A DNA stretch of 64,000 nt from an uncultured Clostridia bacterium (GTDB lineage: Bacteria > Bacillota > Clostridia > TANB77 > CAG-508): the NCBI GenBank assembly GCA_944392465.1, contig CALXWR010000001.1:1-64000 (forward strand), given 5' to 3'. A model generated the notes under the pieces. That model saw nothing but the letters and a program-made list of their open reading frames with translations. It ran no database searches and was not told the origin of the DNA. Position 1 is the stretch's first letter; every line of letters begins with the position of its first letter. The translations under genes and the position numbers were made by a program. Below, in pieces: positions 33,804 through 44,187 of this stretch.

Positions 33804-33971
33804 ATGAATAATAACATGAACAAAAACAATATGGATATGGCAACACTAATGAGCTTACTAGCAAAAATGGATAAAAAAGAATTAGAAAAAAATTTGAATA
33901 AGGTTAGTCAAATTTTAAAATCTAATGATGCAAACTCTATAATAGACAACATAAAGAAGAAAAATATTTAG
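33804..33971 (+). CDS. Small conserved-type protein, 55 residues, unknown
   Basis: A 55-residue frame starts at ATG 33804 after GAGGTGAG. It is hydrophilic, begins with an Asn/Met-rich stretch and continues as a probable amphipathic helix (DMATLMSLLAKMDKKELEKNLNK). No function is recognised. Two further small genes follow within 40 bases on the same strand. The good ribosome site and codon use like its neighbours support a real gene. The arrangement suggests a sporulation-related cluster, but that is inference. Confidence 0.65.
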   Translation: MNNNMNKNNMDMATLMSLLAKMDKKELEKNLNKVSQILKSNDANSIIDNIKKKNI

Positions 33972-34008
33972 TAATATATGACTACTTTCTTTATATTGGA
34001 GGGCTTTT

Positions 34009-34428
34009 ATGGGGGATAATGATTTAGGAAATATTTTAAATAAGTTTAATGAGATGGTTAAAAATAATGAGATTCCAGATAATCTAAAGGATGTCTTAAA
34101 TAACTTCACAAATAGTAGTACTTCTAGTAGTACTCCAAATTGTTCGATAACTTCAAATAATATTGGAGACTCAAATAATTCTTCTACTTCTAATAACTCA
34201 AATGATTCATTTGAGCTAGATATGAACACTATCTTGAAGTTAAAACAAATTATGGATTCTATGAACTCAAACAAGCCTGATCCTAGAACTAATCTACTAC
34301 TTTCTTTAAAACCATACTTAAAGGAAAGTAGAAAAAAGAAAGTAGATCAATATATTAAGCTTTTTAATATGGAAAAAGCATTTGAAACATTTAATTCCCT
34401 AGGTGGTGACTTAAAAAATGATGTTTAA
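34009..34428 (+). CDS. Conserved Clostridia protein of unknown function, 139 residues
   Basis: ATG 34009 follows GGAGGGC. The N-terminal 40 residues resemble the preceding small protein in composition. A Ser/Thr/Asn-rich linker (about 41-68) follows, and then a well-formed C-terminal block with TILKLKQIMDSMN, DPRTNLLLSLKPYLKESRKKKVDQYIKLFNM and GGD. I recall that C-terminal block as a recurrent unannotated family in spore-forming Clostridia. Its reaction or partner is unknown. The stop overlaps the start region of the next gene. Confidence 0.75.
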   Translation: MGDNDLGNILNKFNEMVKNNEIPDNLKDVLNNFTNSSTSSSTPNCSITSNNIGDSNNSSTSNNSNDSFELDMNTILKLKQIMDSMNSNKPDPRTNLLLSLKPYLKESRKKKVDQYIKLFNMEKAFETFNSLGGDLKNDV

Positions 34429-34729
34429 TTTTCCTTTTTATCCATATTACCATTCCAGGTATTATCCTATTAATAAAAACTATATACATTCAAAAAACAC
34501 TTTACATAAGCAAAATGTAAGTACACATCATAGTTGTTCACAAAATAAAAAACCAGATGAAAAACCAATTGAAAAGCAAGGCGAATCTGAAAGTGTTGTA
34601 TTTAATATATTAGGATTAAAATTATATTATGATGATATTCTTTTAATTTGTTTAATATTTTTTCTTTATAATGAAGGAATTAAAGACGAGTCTCTTTTTA
34701 TAGTTCTTGTATTACTATTACTTTCCTAG
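34418..34729 (+). CDS. Small conserved membrane protein of unknown function
   Basis: This 103-residue protein starts at ATG 34418 (or 34421), overlapping the end of the previous gene. A Tyr/Pro/His-rich N-terminus and a polar linker lead to a conserved-looking C-terminal hydrophobic block, FNILGLKLYYDDILLICLIFF followed by LYNEGIKDESLFIVLVLLLLS, giving one or two membrane helices. A very similar C-terminal motif is common in unannotated Clostridia proteins. Translational coupling with the gene before it suggests they work together. Confidence 0.75.
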   Translation: MMFNFPFYPYYHSRYYPINKNYIHSKNTLHKQNVSTHHSCSQNKKPDEKPIEKQGESESVVFNILGLKLYYDDILLICLIFFLYNEGIKDESLFIVLVLLLLS

Positions 34730-34739
34730 TTTTAGAATT

Positions 34740-34810
34740 GAACAAAAGGCGACTAAAGTCGCCTTTTGTTATTGCCAACTTAAGATTCCGACTATATGAA
34801 TGGAAGTCCA
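34740..34810. repeat. Dispersed hairpin repeat, family 2 (copy B), probable terminator
   Basis: GAACAAAAGGCGACTAAAGTCGCCTTTTGTT is a nearly perfect hairpin 11 bases after the stop of the small-gene cluster, and a tail ATTGCCAACTTAAGATTCCG follows. Further on, TCAATGGCAATTATAG matches the equivalent place in copy A. Confidence 0.8.
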
Positions 34811-34834
34811 GAGTCAATGGCAATTATAGTTATT

Positions 34835-35452
34835 TTATTCAACTATTAATTCATCTTTATCATTAATATATGCTGAAGTTTTTACTTTATGAATTGATCC
34901 TTCTTCTTTATCCAATTCTTTTACTATGTCTGCTATTCTTACTTGAAGTGCTTCTATTTCTTGTGCTTCTATTACTGCATCTTTATTACCTTTAGCTCCT
35001 GCATGAGCAAGTCCTCTTAAAATACCTAATACCACTATATTTTCTCCAGCTATTACTTCTGCCCCTGCATTTACATCTCCTATTATAACTAAGCTTCCTT
35101 CAAATTCTATTCTTTGACCTGACCTTAAAGAACCTTTATGAAACTTGGTTTCTGAAGTTGCAACTTCTCTATAAAAAGTTCTTTTTATCCCATGTAATCC
35201 TAATACTTTTGGACTATCGAATTCTATTTGAACATTTAAAAATCTTTTTATGATATTTTGTATTTCATCCATTTCCTTGTTTTTTAGTACTTTGCCCGTA
35301 ATTAGTATTGGTGTTTTATCGTCTTTATATAAATTTTTAAGTTCTATAATTTTTCTTTTTAAATCTGAAACTATTTCTCTTTGCTCTGCATTTTCGTCAA
35401 CTTTAATTACTACTTGATTTTTCTTTATGCTAATACTTATATAATTATTCAT
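34835..35452 (-). CDS. minC: Septum site-determining protein MinC
   Basis: This 205-residue protein blocks FtsZ ring assembly away from midcell. The N-terminal alpha/beta domain (about 1-100) is followed by the C-terminal beta-helix (about 105-205) with SLRSGQRIEFEGSLVIIGDVNAGAEV and GILRGLAHAGAKGN, the surface that binds MinD. It is last in the shape cluster, 19 bases after mrdA. The expected minD is not adjacent; the hairpin repeat ends the unit instead. Confidence 0.95.
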   Translation of the reverse strand: MNNYISISIKKNQVVIKVDENAEQREIVSDLKRKIIELKNLYKDDKTPILITGKVLKNKEMDEIQNIIKRFLNVQIEFDSPKVLGLHGIKRTFYREVATSETKFHKGSLRSGQRIEFEGSLVIIGDVNAGAEVIAGENIVVLGILRGLAHAGAKGNKDAVIEAQEIEALQVRIADIVKELDKEEGSIHKVKTSAYINDKDELIVE

Positions 35453-35471
35453 TTTATCACACTTTCTTTTT

Positions 35472-37547
35472 CTATCTTACACTTTGAGTGCTAGATTCCG
35501 CACTTTTGTCTTCTGTGACTTTTTCTGAATTCATTCCAAAATACTCTCTAATTATTTTTTTAGCAACATCTGCTGTATAACCTCCTGAACCTGCTTTTTC
35601 AACAAATACTACAACTGCAATTTCAGGATCATCATACGGAGCAAACCCAACAAACCAACCATGTGCTTCTCCATCTATACCAGTTTGTGCTGAACCTGTT
35701 TTTCCAGCTATGTCTATATCTAAGTCACTAAAGTATGCATATGCTGTTCCTCCGGCTTCACTTGTAACTCCTCTCATGCCTTTTTTTATTGCTTGTGAGT
35801 CCTCTTTAGATATTTCAACATCTGCTAATTTATCATCTGCTAATCCTAACTTTTCTTTTGAAAACTTATTAATTTCATCTTTTGAAACTTCGCTACCATC
35901 TGGTCTTATAATAGATTTAATTATGGTTGTATCAACACTTTTTCCACCATTAGCTACCATACTAACATATCTTGCCATTTGTATTGGTGTAAAGTTATTA
36001 TAACTTTGTCCAATTGCTGCTGATAATGTGTCTGAAATATACCAGCCTTGTCCCAAACTTTCTGCATATTCTCTACTTGCTACTGTACCAGACGCTTCTC
36101 CTTCTAGCTCTATTCCTGTTTTTTGTCCTAAGCCATATTTTCTTGCATAGTCTGCAATAGTATCTATTCCTAATCTATATCCCATGTCGTAGAAGAAGTA
36201 GTTACAAGAATATTTCAATGCTTGTGTAACATTTAAATAGCCATGTCCTCTTCCATAACTTCTATAGTACCAACATGCTTGGCTATCTCCATAAGGATAT
36301 ATACCATTATCATTAACAAGTGATGTTGGTGTTATTTCTCCTGTAGTTAGTGCTGCTGTTGCTACAACCATTTTAAATGTAGATCCTGGGGCAAAAGCCG
36401 AACTTATTGCTCTATTTAAATATTTTCCGTTTGAGGCTTCTGAATATTCTTCAGAATATTTTCCTGGATTGTAGTCTGGATAACTTGCCATCGCTAAAAC
36501 CTCGCCAGAATTTACATTCATTACAACAACTGCACCAGCATCTGCATCTGTTTTTTCTCCATATTTTCCATTAGCTATGTCTTTAATGTTTTTCTCTAGT
36601 GCATCTTCTGCTGTTTTTTGTAAATTAGCATCAATTGTAAGAATTACGTCAGAGCCAGAAACTGCCTCTTGTGCTGTATATTCACTTGTTACTGCACCAT
36701 CTACTGTCATATCTACTTGTTTTACTCCGTCCGTACCTTTTAAATAATCTTCAAAAACATATTGAATTCCGGATTTTCCTATTACATCGTCATTTCTGTA
36801 TTTATCTTTCTTTTCTTCATATTCTTCTGCACTTATTGCACCCACATAACCTAACACATGTGATGCTAAGCTTCCTGATTTATATGAAACTATAGGTTCT
36901 GTAATAACATACATTCCAGAAAGCATTGAGTTTTGCTCTCTTATTTGAACTGCAGAAATATTACTAATATCTTTTGCTATTGTTACTGATTTTGTTGTAC
37001 TATATCCATTTCTAGAAATTTCATATCTAACAGCCATAATTTTTCTTGCCATTGCATTATCTGTTTCTGTAATTTCGTATTTTTGTTTTAATGCTTGAAA
37101 AGCTTGTTCAGCTGTATAGTTTTCATCCATGTCGTATTGCTTTTTCCAATTTTTTTGTGCTTCTTGGGTTTCTTGTGTAAATTTAAATGGATCAATTTGT
37201 ATTGGTAAATTATCTATAAAAGTATCTTTATTTGATTCTAATATTTCTATAAATTTCTTTATTGAATTATTTAAGCCAGCATCATCTACTTTTGTGCTAT
37301 ATATTTCCACACTATAGCCTGTTGCTGTGGATACAAGTTCTACACCTGTTCTATCTTTTACCGAACCTCTCGCTGCTTTTATTACAGATTCTCTAGTAAG
37401 TCTTGAATTTGAAGTTTCTCTATATTCTGCTCCATGAATAATCTGTAAATTGAAAAGTTGAATTAATAAGACAATTCCTATTATGTATACAATAGCTGTA
37501 ACTATATTGTATCTTATCCTACTATCTCTTTCTATGTCTTTACCCAT
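35472..37547 (-). CDS. mrdA: Penicillin-binding protein 2, elongasome transpeptidase
   Basis: This 691-residue class B PBP cross-links peptidoglycan during side-wall elongation with RodA and MreBCD. There is one N-terminal membrane helix (about 14-36), a pedestal/dimerisation domain (about 50-240) and the transpeptidase domain with catalytic STFK (Ser389), SCN (447-449) and KTG (616-618). The C-terminal tail is Ser/Glu-rich. It lies between mreD and minC in a head-to-tail cluster with short gaps. Confidence 0.96.
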   Translation of the reverse strand: MGKDIERDSRIRYNIVTAIVYIIGIVLLIQLFNLQIIHGAEYRETSNSRLTRESVIKAARGSVKDRTGVELVSTATGYSVEIYSTKVDDAGLNNSIKKFIEILESNKDTFIDNLPIQIDPFKFTQETQEAQKNWKKQYDMDENYTAEQAFQALKQKYEITETDNAMARKIMAVRYEISRNGYSTTKSVTIAKDISNISAVQIREQNSMLSGMYVITEPIVSYKSGSLASHVLGYVGAISAEEYEEKKDKYRNDDVIGKSGIQYVFEDYLKGTDGVKQVDMTVDGAVTSEYTAQEAVSGSDVILTIDANLQKTAEDALEKNIKDIANGKYGEKTDADAGAVVVMNVNSGEVLAMASYPDYNPGKYSEEYSEASNGKYLNRAISSAFAPGSTFKMVVATAALTTGEITPTSLVNDNGIYPYGDSQACWYYRSYGRGHGYLNVTQALKYSCNYFFYDMGYRLGIDTIADYARKYGLGQKTGIELEGEASGTVASREYAESLGQGWYISDTLSAAIGQSYNNFTPIQMARYVSMVANGGKSVDTTIIKSIIRPDGSEVSKDEINKFSKEKLGLADDKLADVEISKEDSQAIKKGMRGVTSEAGGTAYAYFSDLDIDIAGKTGSAQTGIDGEAHGWFVGFAPYDDPEIAVVVFVEKAGSGGYTADVAKKIIREYFGMNSEKVTEDKSAESSTQSVR

Positions 37548-37576
37548 TTTTCACCACCTTTATTCCTGTATATTTT

Positions 37577-38119
37577 TTAAAAATACCTTGTAAGAATATT
37601 TCTAGTTTTAAATGTTTCTTCAAGTATATGTCCTAATTTTTGTATTATTGGATATATTATTATTGTTATTATTACATTATATAAAGTTTCTATAAATAGA
37701 ATTTTTAAAAAGCCTAAAATTTCTACTGTAACTGGTAAAGTTATTAAGCTAAATATATATGTTCCCACTTCAAATATTATAGTAGAGCAAATTATCATTA
37801 GTATAATAGTAATTCTACTCTCTTTTGAAAAGTTTTTATCTAAATACTCCCCAGCAAGTCCAATTATTCCTAACATTATACCAGAAACCCCTATTCTACG
37901 TCCTATTACAATATCTAAGTAAAACCCAAATATTATTCCTAATACCAAGCCTACTTTTTTCCCTGCAAAAAGCCCTATAAGCAATATAAATATTACAAAT
38001 AAATTAGGTTGTACTCTAGCTATAGTAAACCATGTAAAAAAATTTGACTGCAAGAAATATATTATAAAAAAAGATAATATTAATAATAATACTGCTATTA
38101 CTTTTTTCACTTTCACCAT
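37577..38119 (-). CDS. mreD: Rod shape-determining protein MreD
   Basis: This 180-residue protein has five or six membrane helices across its whole length and links the MreB-MreC elongasome to the membrane. The sequence is variable in the family; identification rests on size, hydrophobicity, the QPNLFVIFILLIGLFAGKK region and its place between mreC and mrdA. Confidence 0.92.
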   Translation of the reverse strand: MVKVKKVIAVLLLILSFFIIYFLQSNFFTWFTIARVQPNLFVIFILLIGLFAGKKVGLVLGIIFGFYLDIVIGRRIGVSGIMLGIIGLAGEYLDKNFSKESRITIILMIICSTIIFEVGTYIFSLITLPVTVEILGFLKILFIETLYNVIITIIIYPIIQKLGHILEETFKTRNILTRYF

Positions 38120-38219
38120 TCCTTTCTCTTAGTCAAATTTTTTATTTAAATTGCTATATCTATTTTTGTATTATTTACATTTTTCTATTATATATTTTTT
38201 GTCTAACTCTAATTACGTC

Positions 38220-39050
38220 TTATTTCTTTGTTTCGCTATTTGTTATTACAAGAACTGTGTTAAGCTTTGTAAAATCAACTGCTGTATCTACTAATGCATA
38301 TCTATCAGTAATGTTACTTGTATTTATAACTTCTCTAATCGTACCAATGTGAATTCCCTTTGGATATATTCCTCCTATACCAGATGTTTCTACACTATCG
38401 CCTTGTAATACCACCGCATCTGTTGGTATAAAAGTTGCTTTAAGTGATGTTTTATCGTCTAATGTCCCTTGCACAACAATTGTATCTTCAGTTGTACTAA
38501 TTGTGCTTGTTACTGCTGAAGCAGTATCTACTAATGTTTGTACTTTGGCAGTATCTGATGTTACAGATATTATATGTCCAACTAGTCCACTATCTGCAAT
38601 TACTGTCATTCCTTCTTGTACATTATCATCTGTACCGACATTTATAACAATTGTGCTACTGTAATTACTAATATCTCTATTTATAACGTCTGCTGGTACT
38701 GTTTCATAATCTGAATACTTTTGCTTTAAATTTAGATTTTCTTTTAAAGTTTCATTTTCAGCTTTTATTACTTCAAGTTCTCTTAATGATTGTTCCAATT
38801 CACTATTAATTTGCTTTAATTGTGCATTTTCTTCCTTTAAAGTATCCATATCGGCAAAAAACGTATCATTTCCACTTATTTTGTTTTTTAAATAAGTAAA
38901 TCCATTTTGAACTGGCATTACAAAAACATTAAAAATATTTTCGATAAATGATAATTGGTTAACATTGCTATTAGTACATGCAACTAATATTATTAAGATT
39001 ATAATTGTTATTATAATTCCTATTATTCCATTTTTCTTATTTCTATTCAT
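38220..39050 (-). CDS. mreC: Rod shape-determining protein MreC
   Basis: This 276-residue protein has an N-terminal membrane helix (about 8-27), a coiled coil (about 65-110, LKEENAQLKQINSELEQ) and a double beta-barrel domain with NVGTDDNVQEGMTVIADSGLVG and GIGGIYPKGIHIG. It acts outside the membrane as scaffold between MreB/MreD and PBP2. It lies between mreB and mreD, and length is normal. Confidence 0.95.
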   Translation of the reverse strand: MNRNKKNGIIGIIITIIILIILVACTNSNVNQLSFIENIFNVFVMPVQNGFTYLKNKISGNDTFFADMDTLKEENAQLKQINSELEQSLRELEVIKAENETLKENLNLKQKYSDYETVPADVINRDISNYSSTIVINVGTDDNVQEGMTVIADSGLVGHIISVTSDTAKVQTLVDTASAVTSTISTTEDTIVVQGTLDDKTSLKATFIPTDAVVLQGDSVETSGIGGIYPKGIHIGTIREVINTSNITDRYALVDTAVDFTKLNTVLVITNSETKK

Positions 39051-39078
39051 GTTAGCTAATCATTCCTTTTCAAAATAA

Positions 39079-40826
<1,748 letters not shown>

Positions 40827-40862
40827 AAAAATAAATCCTTTCTATAGCCCCCGTAAGTAAAA

Positions 40863-41120
40863 CTAAACTTTTCTATATATGAATATGGCAAGTACCATGC
40901 CAATTATACTAGCAATATTTATTTTAAACATTAATCCAAATGTTATAGTAATTACGCTTAAATCTAATGTTATTGGTGTTGAAAGTCCAAAACTTTGGCC
41001 ATAGCCAAGCCACCATAAAAAGTCCACACTAGATGCAAGCTCTCCAAGAAGTCCTCCTACAACAATACCACATAAAATAAAAACCACTAAAATCCATATA
41101 TTTTTATCTCTTGTTGCCAT
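40863..41120 (-). CDS. DUF4321-type small membrane protein
   Basis: This 85-residue protein has two or three hydrophobic segments (about 8-28 and 50-80) and a conserved-looking glycine-rich turn GGLLGELASSVDFLWWLGYG. This fits DUF4321, a small membrane family often beside radC and mreB in Clostridia. Function is unknown. It starts at ATG 41120 after GGAGGA and ends 37 bases before radC, so it is likely in the shape operon. Confidence 0.8.
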   Translation of the reverse strand: MATRDKNIWILVVFILCGIVVGGLLGELASSVDFLWWLGYGQSFGLSTPITLDLSVITITFGLMFKINIASIIGMVLAIFIYRKV

Positions 41121-41510
41121 ATTTATTATATCCTCCTCTTTTGCTTATATTCACCTTAATTACTATACTTATGTATTATATCTTGTCTTGCCAATTTTTT
41201 CAAGATTTAGAGGAAAGTTTTTCTATTTATTTTTTTTATTTATTATGATAAAATTAAAATATCTAAATGTGAAAAAATACTAAATATAGAGCCAGAGTTT
41301 TAATTTTAAAATATCTTTAAACATAATTACAATTTTAAAAGCTCAGCATAAAATATTTATTAATTTTAAAAATTAAAATGATAAAAGTCTTTTAATTTGT
41401 TTTATTATATGATATATTATTAGTTACCATTTTTTAGTTATACAAATATAATATTGTAATACTATAATTGCTTACTTTTTAAACTTTTTATAAATTTAAG
41501 AATAGCTAAA

Positions 41511-41540
41511 GAACAAAGCGACCTTGGTCGCCCTTTGTTC
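41511..41540. repeat. Dispersed hairpin repeat, family 2 (copy C)
   Basis: GAACAAAGCGACCTTGGTCGCCCTTTGTTC is nearly identical to copy A, but the downstream tail is missing and AATATAGAGG follows. The rest of the 445-base gap 41121-41605 is AT-rich with nothing I recognise besides the mecA leader. Confidence 0.8.
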
Positions 41541-41559
41541 TCGCAATATAGAGGTTATT

Positions 41560-41605
41560 AAATAAAATTTGGTTAGAGCATAAATTGCTCGAATGGAGGT
41601 TTTTA
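41560..41605 (+). promoter_or_regulatory. mecA leader, shared with the GDT1 gene
   Basis: AATAAAATTTGGTTAGAGCA then TAAATTGCTCGAATGGAGG lies directly before the start codon. It matches 58760-58804 at about nine of ten positions. GAGCA and TGCTC can pair in a small hairpin whose 3' side abuts the ribosome site. Confidence 0.6.
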
Positions 41606-42259
41606 ATGAAGTTTGAAAAAATTAACGATAACCAAATGAGAGTTATTATTTCTATAAAAGATTTAGAAGATAATGATATAAGTTTACATGATTTTATGTC
41701 AAATTCTTTAGAATCACAGGATTTGTTTTTTGATTTACTTGAAGAAGCTGAAGAGAAGATTGGCTTTCAAACTAAAAATTGCCAAGTTCGAATTGAAGCA
41801 TTAGCAATGTCTGATGATAATTTTGTACTTACAATAACGAAAATCAAACCTAATACTAATAAAAAACGTGTTCATACACCAAGCCGTAGGTCAAAACCTG
41901 TTGCCAAAAGAAAATCTCATACTCCCATTGAGCTAAACTATTTAATATATAAATTTAACTCGTTTGATGATTATTGCTATTTTATCGAATTTTTAGTAAA
42001 AAATAAGCTTATAAATGCTGTTAAAGTAGCTGAAAAAATATATTTATATTTGTATAAGAATTGTTTTTATTTAGTACTATATAATTTAAACACTAAATAT
42101 AGTAATATCACAAAATTCTATACAATTATAACTGAGTTTGGTTCATATATATCAAATCCAGATATTTTTATACATAGATTAAATGAATCTGGAACATTAT
42201 TTATGAAGAATAATGCTTTCAAAAAGAGCTTTCTTCACTTTACTTCAAAGGCAAAATAG
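41606..42259 (+). CDS. mecA: Adaptor protein MecA
   Basis: From ATG 41606 (TGGAGG upstream) the product is 217 residues. An N-terminal domain (about 1-75, MKFEKINDNQMRVIISIKD, ending near FVLTITKIKP) binds targets. A basic linker (about 80-105) and a C-terminal domain (about 110-217, with FNSFDDYCYFIEFL and FGSYI) that should dock on ClpC follow. In Bacillus MecA feeds ComK to ClpCP and also modulates sporulation. ComEA is also encoded here, so competence control is plausible. A second in-frame ATG at 41594 overlaps the ribosome site and is not the start. Confidence 0.92.
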   Translation: MKFEKINDNQMRVIISIKDLEDNDISLHDFMSNSLESQDLFFDLLEEAEEKIGFQTKNCQVRIEALAMSDDNFVLTITKIKPNTNKKRVHTPSRRSKPVAKRKSHTPIELNYLIYKFNSFDDYCYFIEFLVKNKLINAVKVAEKIYLYLYKNCFYLVLYNLNTKYSNITKFYTIITEFGSYISNPDIFIHRLNESGTLFMKNNAFKKSFLHFTSKAK

Positions 42260-42316
42260 TTTTGAAATATAAAAAAAATGAAATTATTACATAATAAAAA
42301 ATTACAAATAAATAAA

Positions 42317-42363
42317 AAACACTCAAAATGTTAGATTTAATTTTAACATTCTGAGTGTTTTTT
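42317..42363. terminator. Terminator after mecA
   Basis: The long hairpin AAACACTCAAAATGTTA / TAACATTCTGAGTGTTT is followed by a T-run on the plus strand and preceded by A-runs, so it could also serve the minus-strand M23 peptidase gene. Confidence 0.85.
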
Positions 42364-42436
42364 ATTTTATATTTTGTGTCAATCAACTAATTTTTTAATT
42401 TTAATTAACAATCTATTAATTAATAATCCTTAAATA

Positions 42437-43429
42437 CTAATAAACATAGTTTTGAGGATTGTATGTAATTCCATTTTTTCTTACCTCTAAGTGCAAATGA
42501 GGACCTGTTGAATTTCCTGTTGAACCTACTTTTGCTATAATCTCTCCTTGTGATACGCTTTGGCCTGTTGAAGCAATTAATTGGCTACAATGGGCATATA
42601 CTGTTGTTACACCGTTTCCATGATCTAATTTTATACAATATCCATATCCGCCACTCCAACCAGCGTATGTTACTGTACCACTTGCAGCTGCTTTAATAGA
42701 TGTGCCTGTAGGTGCTCCTATATCAATTCCTGCATGAGTATGGTCTCTTACACTATCATTACTTCCATATCTTGAAGTTATAACTCCTGAAATTGGATTT
42801 ATTAGATTTATACCCAAATTTACATATCCAGAAGAAGAACCTGAACTATATGCATTTCCAGAATATACAACAACCGGCTTTTCTTTATATAATTTTGCTA
42901 CACATTTTTCCACAGACGTAAATTTTTTTATTTTTTTATCATATTTTTCTACTATTCCTAATTCATCTTGGTTTGCACTATCTTTGTCTTCTAATTTTTC
43001 TATTACTTCTTCAGCTTTTTTAAATGATGAAACATAAAACTTTTCTTTTTTATCATCTGTTATAGCATAATATTTATAATAAGGAGTTCCACTTTCAGTT
43101 ACTTTGCTATATATTTCATCATCATTTGTGTTTATATCTTTCTTCAGTAAACAAAGTTTATAAGTAGGCATTGCATCAACTTGAACAAAAGCAATATTTT
43201 CTTTTGAATCTCCTGCTGTATAATCATTTAATTTTTCCTGAAGCTCACTCTTGTTTGATGTATATCCAATAACCTCACCGTTTAAACTAACCTCATATGT
43301 TGGATTATAAAACAATACTACTAAAGCTAATAATATTAAGAATGACAAGAACATTAGAATTATTAATTTTATTGATTTTCTTGTTGTTACAGCAATTTTC
43401 TTTAAAATACTAATTTTAAACACTCCCAT
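42437..43429 (-). CDS. Membrane-anchored M23 peptidase (LytM type)
   Basis: From ATG 43429 the product is 330 residues. It has an N-terminal membrane helix (about 22-44), an extracellular region (about 45-200) with a Ser/Gly linker, and a C-terminal M23 zinc domain with HTHAGIDIGAPTG, LDHGNGVTTVYAHCS and GPHLHLEVR carrying the metal ligands. Such enzymes cut peptide cross-links in peptidoglycan. The closest idea is a SpoIIQ- or spore-wall-type M23 protein, but the context does not prove it. No strong ribosome site is seen before the start. Confidence 0.9.
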   Translation of the reverse strand: MGVFKISILKKIAVTTRKSIKLIILMFLSFLILLALVVLFYNPTYEVSLNGEVIGYTSNKSELQEKLNDYTAGDSKENIAFVQVDAMPTYKLCLLKKDINTNDDEIYSKVTESGTPYYKYYAITDDKKEKFYVSSFKKAEEVIEKLEDKDSANQDELGIVEKYDKKIKKFTSVEKCVAKLYKEKPVVVYSGNAYSSGSSSGYVNLGINLINPISGVITSRYGSNDSVRDHTHAGIDIGAPTGTSIKAAASGTVTYAGWSGGYGYCIKLDHGNGVTTVYAHCSQLIASTGQSVSQGEIIAKVGSTGNSTGPHLHLEVRKNGITYNPQNYVY

Positions 43430-43598
43430 CAATTTTATTTTTTGCTTTACTTCATTTCACATACTTCTCACTTTGCTAAATAATTGTATATTAAAAAAAG
43501 AATTTAAACAATTTTTAAATCTGTTTAAATTCCTTTTTTAACTTACTTATATTTGAACTCTCTTCTTTTTCCTCTCATAATCTCTTTTTTTCTTTAGT

Positions 43599-43844
43599 TT
43601 ATTGTTGTACACTATTTTTTACATCCTGTATTTCCGTAATACTTGCAGGAGCAGCTGGTTTATAGTATCCTTTAGATTCTGCAGTTTTGAAAAGTTCATA
43701 TTGAAAACTCTCATCATTATTTCTTATTTGTTGTAAAGTCTGTCTTAGAGACATATTCTCAGTTTCAGAAATAGCAGTTTGATAAGACCCAAGACTTGCT
43801 TTTACACTTGATAAAATATCATTAACCATTGTTTTCTCGTCCAT
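43599..43844 (-). CDS. CotF-type spore coat protein
   Basis: This 81-residue protein is helical, with EKTMVNDILSSVKASLGSYQTAISE and a Tyr/Pro-rich KGYYKPAAPAS end, matching the small CotF/YhcQ coat family in spore formers. It starts at ATG 43844 after AGGAGG and lies 13 bases after the companion gene 43858-44046, so the two form a pair. Deposition on the spore coat is inferred from the family. Confidence 0.85.
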   Translation of the reverse strand: MDEKTMVNDILSSVKASLGSYQTAISETENMSLRQTLQQIRNNDESFQYELFKTAESKGYYKPAAPASITEIQDVKNSVQQ

Positions 43845-43857
43845 AATAACCTCCTAT

Positions 43858-44046
43858 TTAATTATTTAAAAAAGACATTAACTTTTGTTTTGTATTAAGA
43901 CTATCTTGAGCAGCTTTAGTAAACATCTGCTTTATTTGAGGATCAACTGCTTGTGAAGCATATGCATTTAATTTTTGATATGACGTTTCATGAGCCCCTA
44001 TGAAATGTCTTAAATTTTGCAATTCAACTTGACTTAAATTAGACAA
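43858..44046 (-). CDS. Small CotF-like protein
   Basis: This 62-residue helical protein (VELQNLRHFIGAHETSYQKL, DPQIKQMFTKAAQDS) resembles the first helix pair of CotF-like coat proteins. It is first of a two-gene unit with the 81-residue CotF gene. The ribosome site AAAGGGATGATGG is acceptable. Each alone is short for the full family, so the two may act as a pair. Confidence 0.8.
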   Translation of the reverse strand: MSNLSQVELQNLRHFIGAHETSYQKLNAYASQAVDPQIKQMFTKAAQDSLNTKQKLMSFLNN

Positions 44047-44118
44047 TTTACCATCATCCCTTTCTTTAAATTTATATCTCTATTATGACCACTTTTAAAA
44101 AATTTATTCTAAAATTTT

Positions 44119-44187
44119 GTCACTTATTTAACCTGTCCCCAAAAGTGACAACTGTGGCAGAAAAGAGCCTGTCCCTAAAAGTGACAG
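44119..44187. repeat. Paired direct repeat related to family 1, at the pcrA stop codon
   Basis: CCTGTCCCCAAAAGTGACA (44132-44150) recurs as CCTGTCCCTAAAAGTGACA (44168-44186). The first can pair with TTGTCACTT at 44118-44126. The second copy ends immediately before the pcrA stop codon (44188-44190). Confidence 0.75.
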
